From positions 1 to 5,878 of the forward strand of contig JAGWPH010000117.1 of the NCBI GenBank assembly GCA_028870615.1: a stretch of 5,878 nucleotides of DNA. Direction: 5' to 3'. A program made the position numbers and the translations under genes. The notes under the pieces were generated by a model. The model was not told the DNA's origin. It made no database searches and saw only the letters and a program-made list of their open reading frames with translations. The stretch is from Betaproteobacteria bacterium. GTDB lineage: Bacteria > Pseudomonadota > Gammaproteobacteria > Burkholderiales > Ferrovaceae. Shown in pieces: positions 5,824 through 5,878 of the stretch (position 1 is the stretch's first letter; the number at the start of each line of letters is the position of its first letter).

Positions 5824-5878
5824 GGCTCAGGCTGTTCCGGGGGTTTGGGGTCGGAGGGATCAGGCGCTTTGCGACCAG
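5820..5878 (-). CDS. C-terminal end of an unidentified upstream protein (partial)
   Basis: The minus strand entering the window is open in one frame that ends in TGA at 5822-5820. The last 18 residues are GRKAPDPSDPKPPEQPEP. The stop overlaps the next gene's start as ATGA, a typical operon junction with coupled translation, which is the main reason for choosing this frame; another frame meets a stop within 18 nt. A charged, proline-rich tail is common at the end of membrane-anchored respiratory subunits and many other proteins, so no function can be assigned from it. The rest of the gene is outside the window. Confidence 0.6.
   Translation of the reverse strand, partial: GRKAPDPSDPKPPEQPEP

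Overview
The window carries seven genes, one of them cut by the right edge, from what looks like a GC-rich respiring proteobacterium. The evidence is an Fe-S protein of the CcoG/FixG family, a FixH/YtkA-like lipoprotein, a short heme-copper-oxidase-subunit-I-like membrane protein and very compact gene packing. A chemolithotrophic or acidophilic gamma/beta-proteobacterium or Acidithiobacillus-like lineage is a guess from gene content. No marker gene here fixes the taxonomy. I see no rRNA, tRNA, insertion sequence or CRISPR array.

Layout: a strong hairpin at 11-43 is probably the terminator of a plus-strand gene lying to the left. One plus-strand gene follows (147-674), a four-helix His-rich membrane protein related to the CcoN/NorB family. 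Everything else is on the minus strand and reads right to left: the proline-rich tail of an unidentified protein (5878-5820); a small protein with a signal peptide and two membrane helices (5823-5452); a large polytopic protein of the fused transporter-like/spermidine-synthase-like family with a helical C-terminal extension (5450-2844); a ccoG-like gene (2803-1529); a two-helix membrane protein (1506-1066); and a FixH/YtkA-like lipoprotein (1065-655). The last minus gene and the plus gene converge and overlap by 20 bp.

The minus-strand genes are packed with junctions of ATGA overlap, 1 bp, 40 bp, 22 bp and 0 bp, which indicates one operon. A possible internal promoter lies in the 40-bp gap before ccoG. 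The second half resembles the fixG-fixH part of cbb3 oxidase maturation clusters, where CcoG/FixG is linked to copper handling. The first half, a membrane-bound spermidine-synthase-like protein with a small His-containing membrane protein, is not part of the textbook ccoGHIS set. The working hypothesis is a membrane-associated assembly or accessory module for a heme-copper oxidase or related respiratory enzyme whose catalytic genes probably lie to the right of the window.
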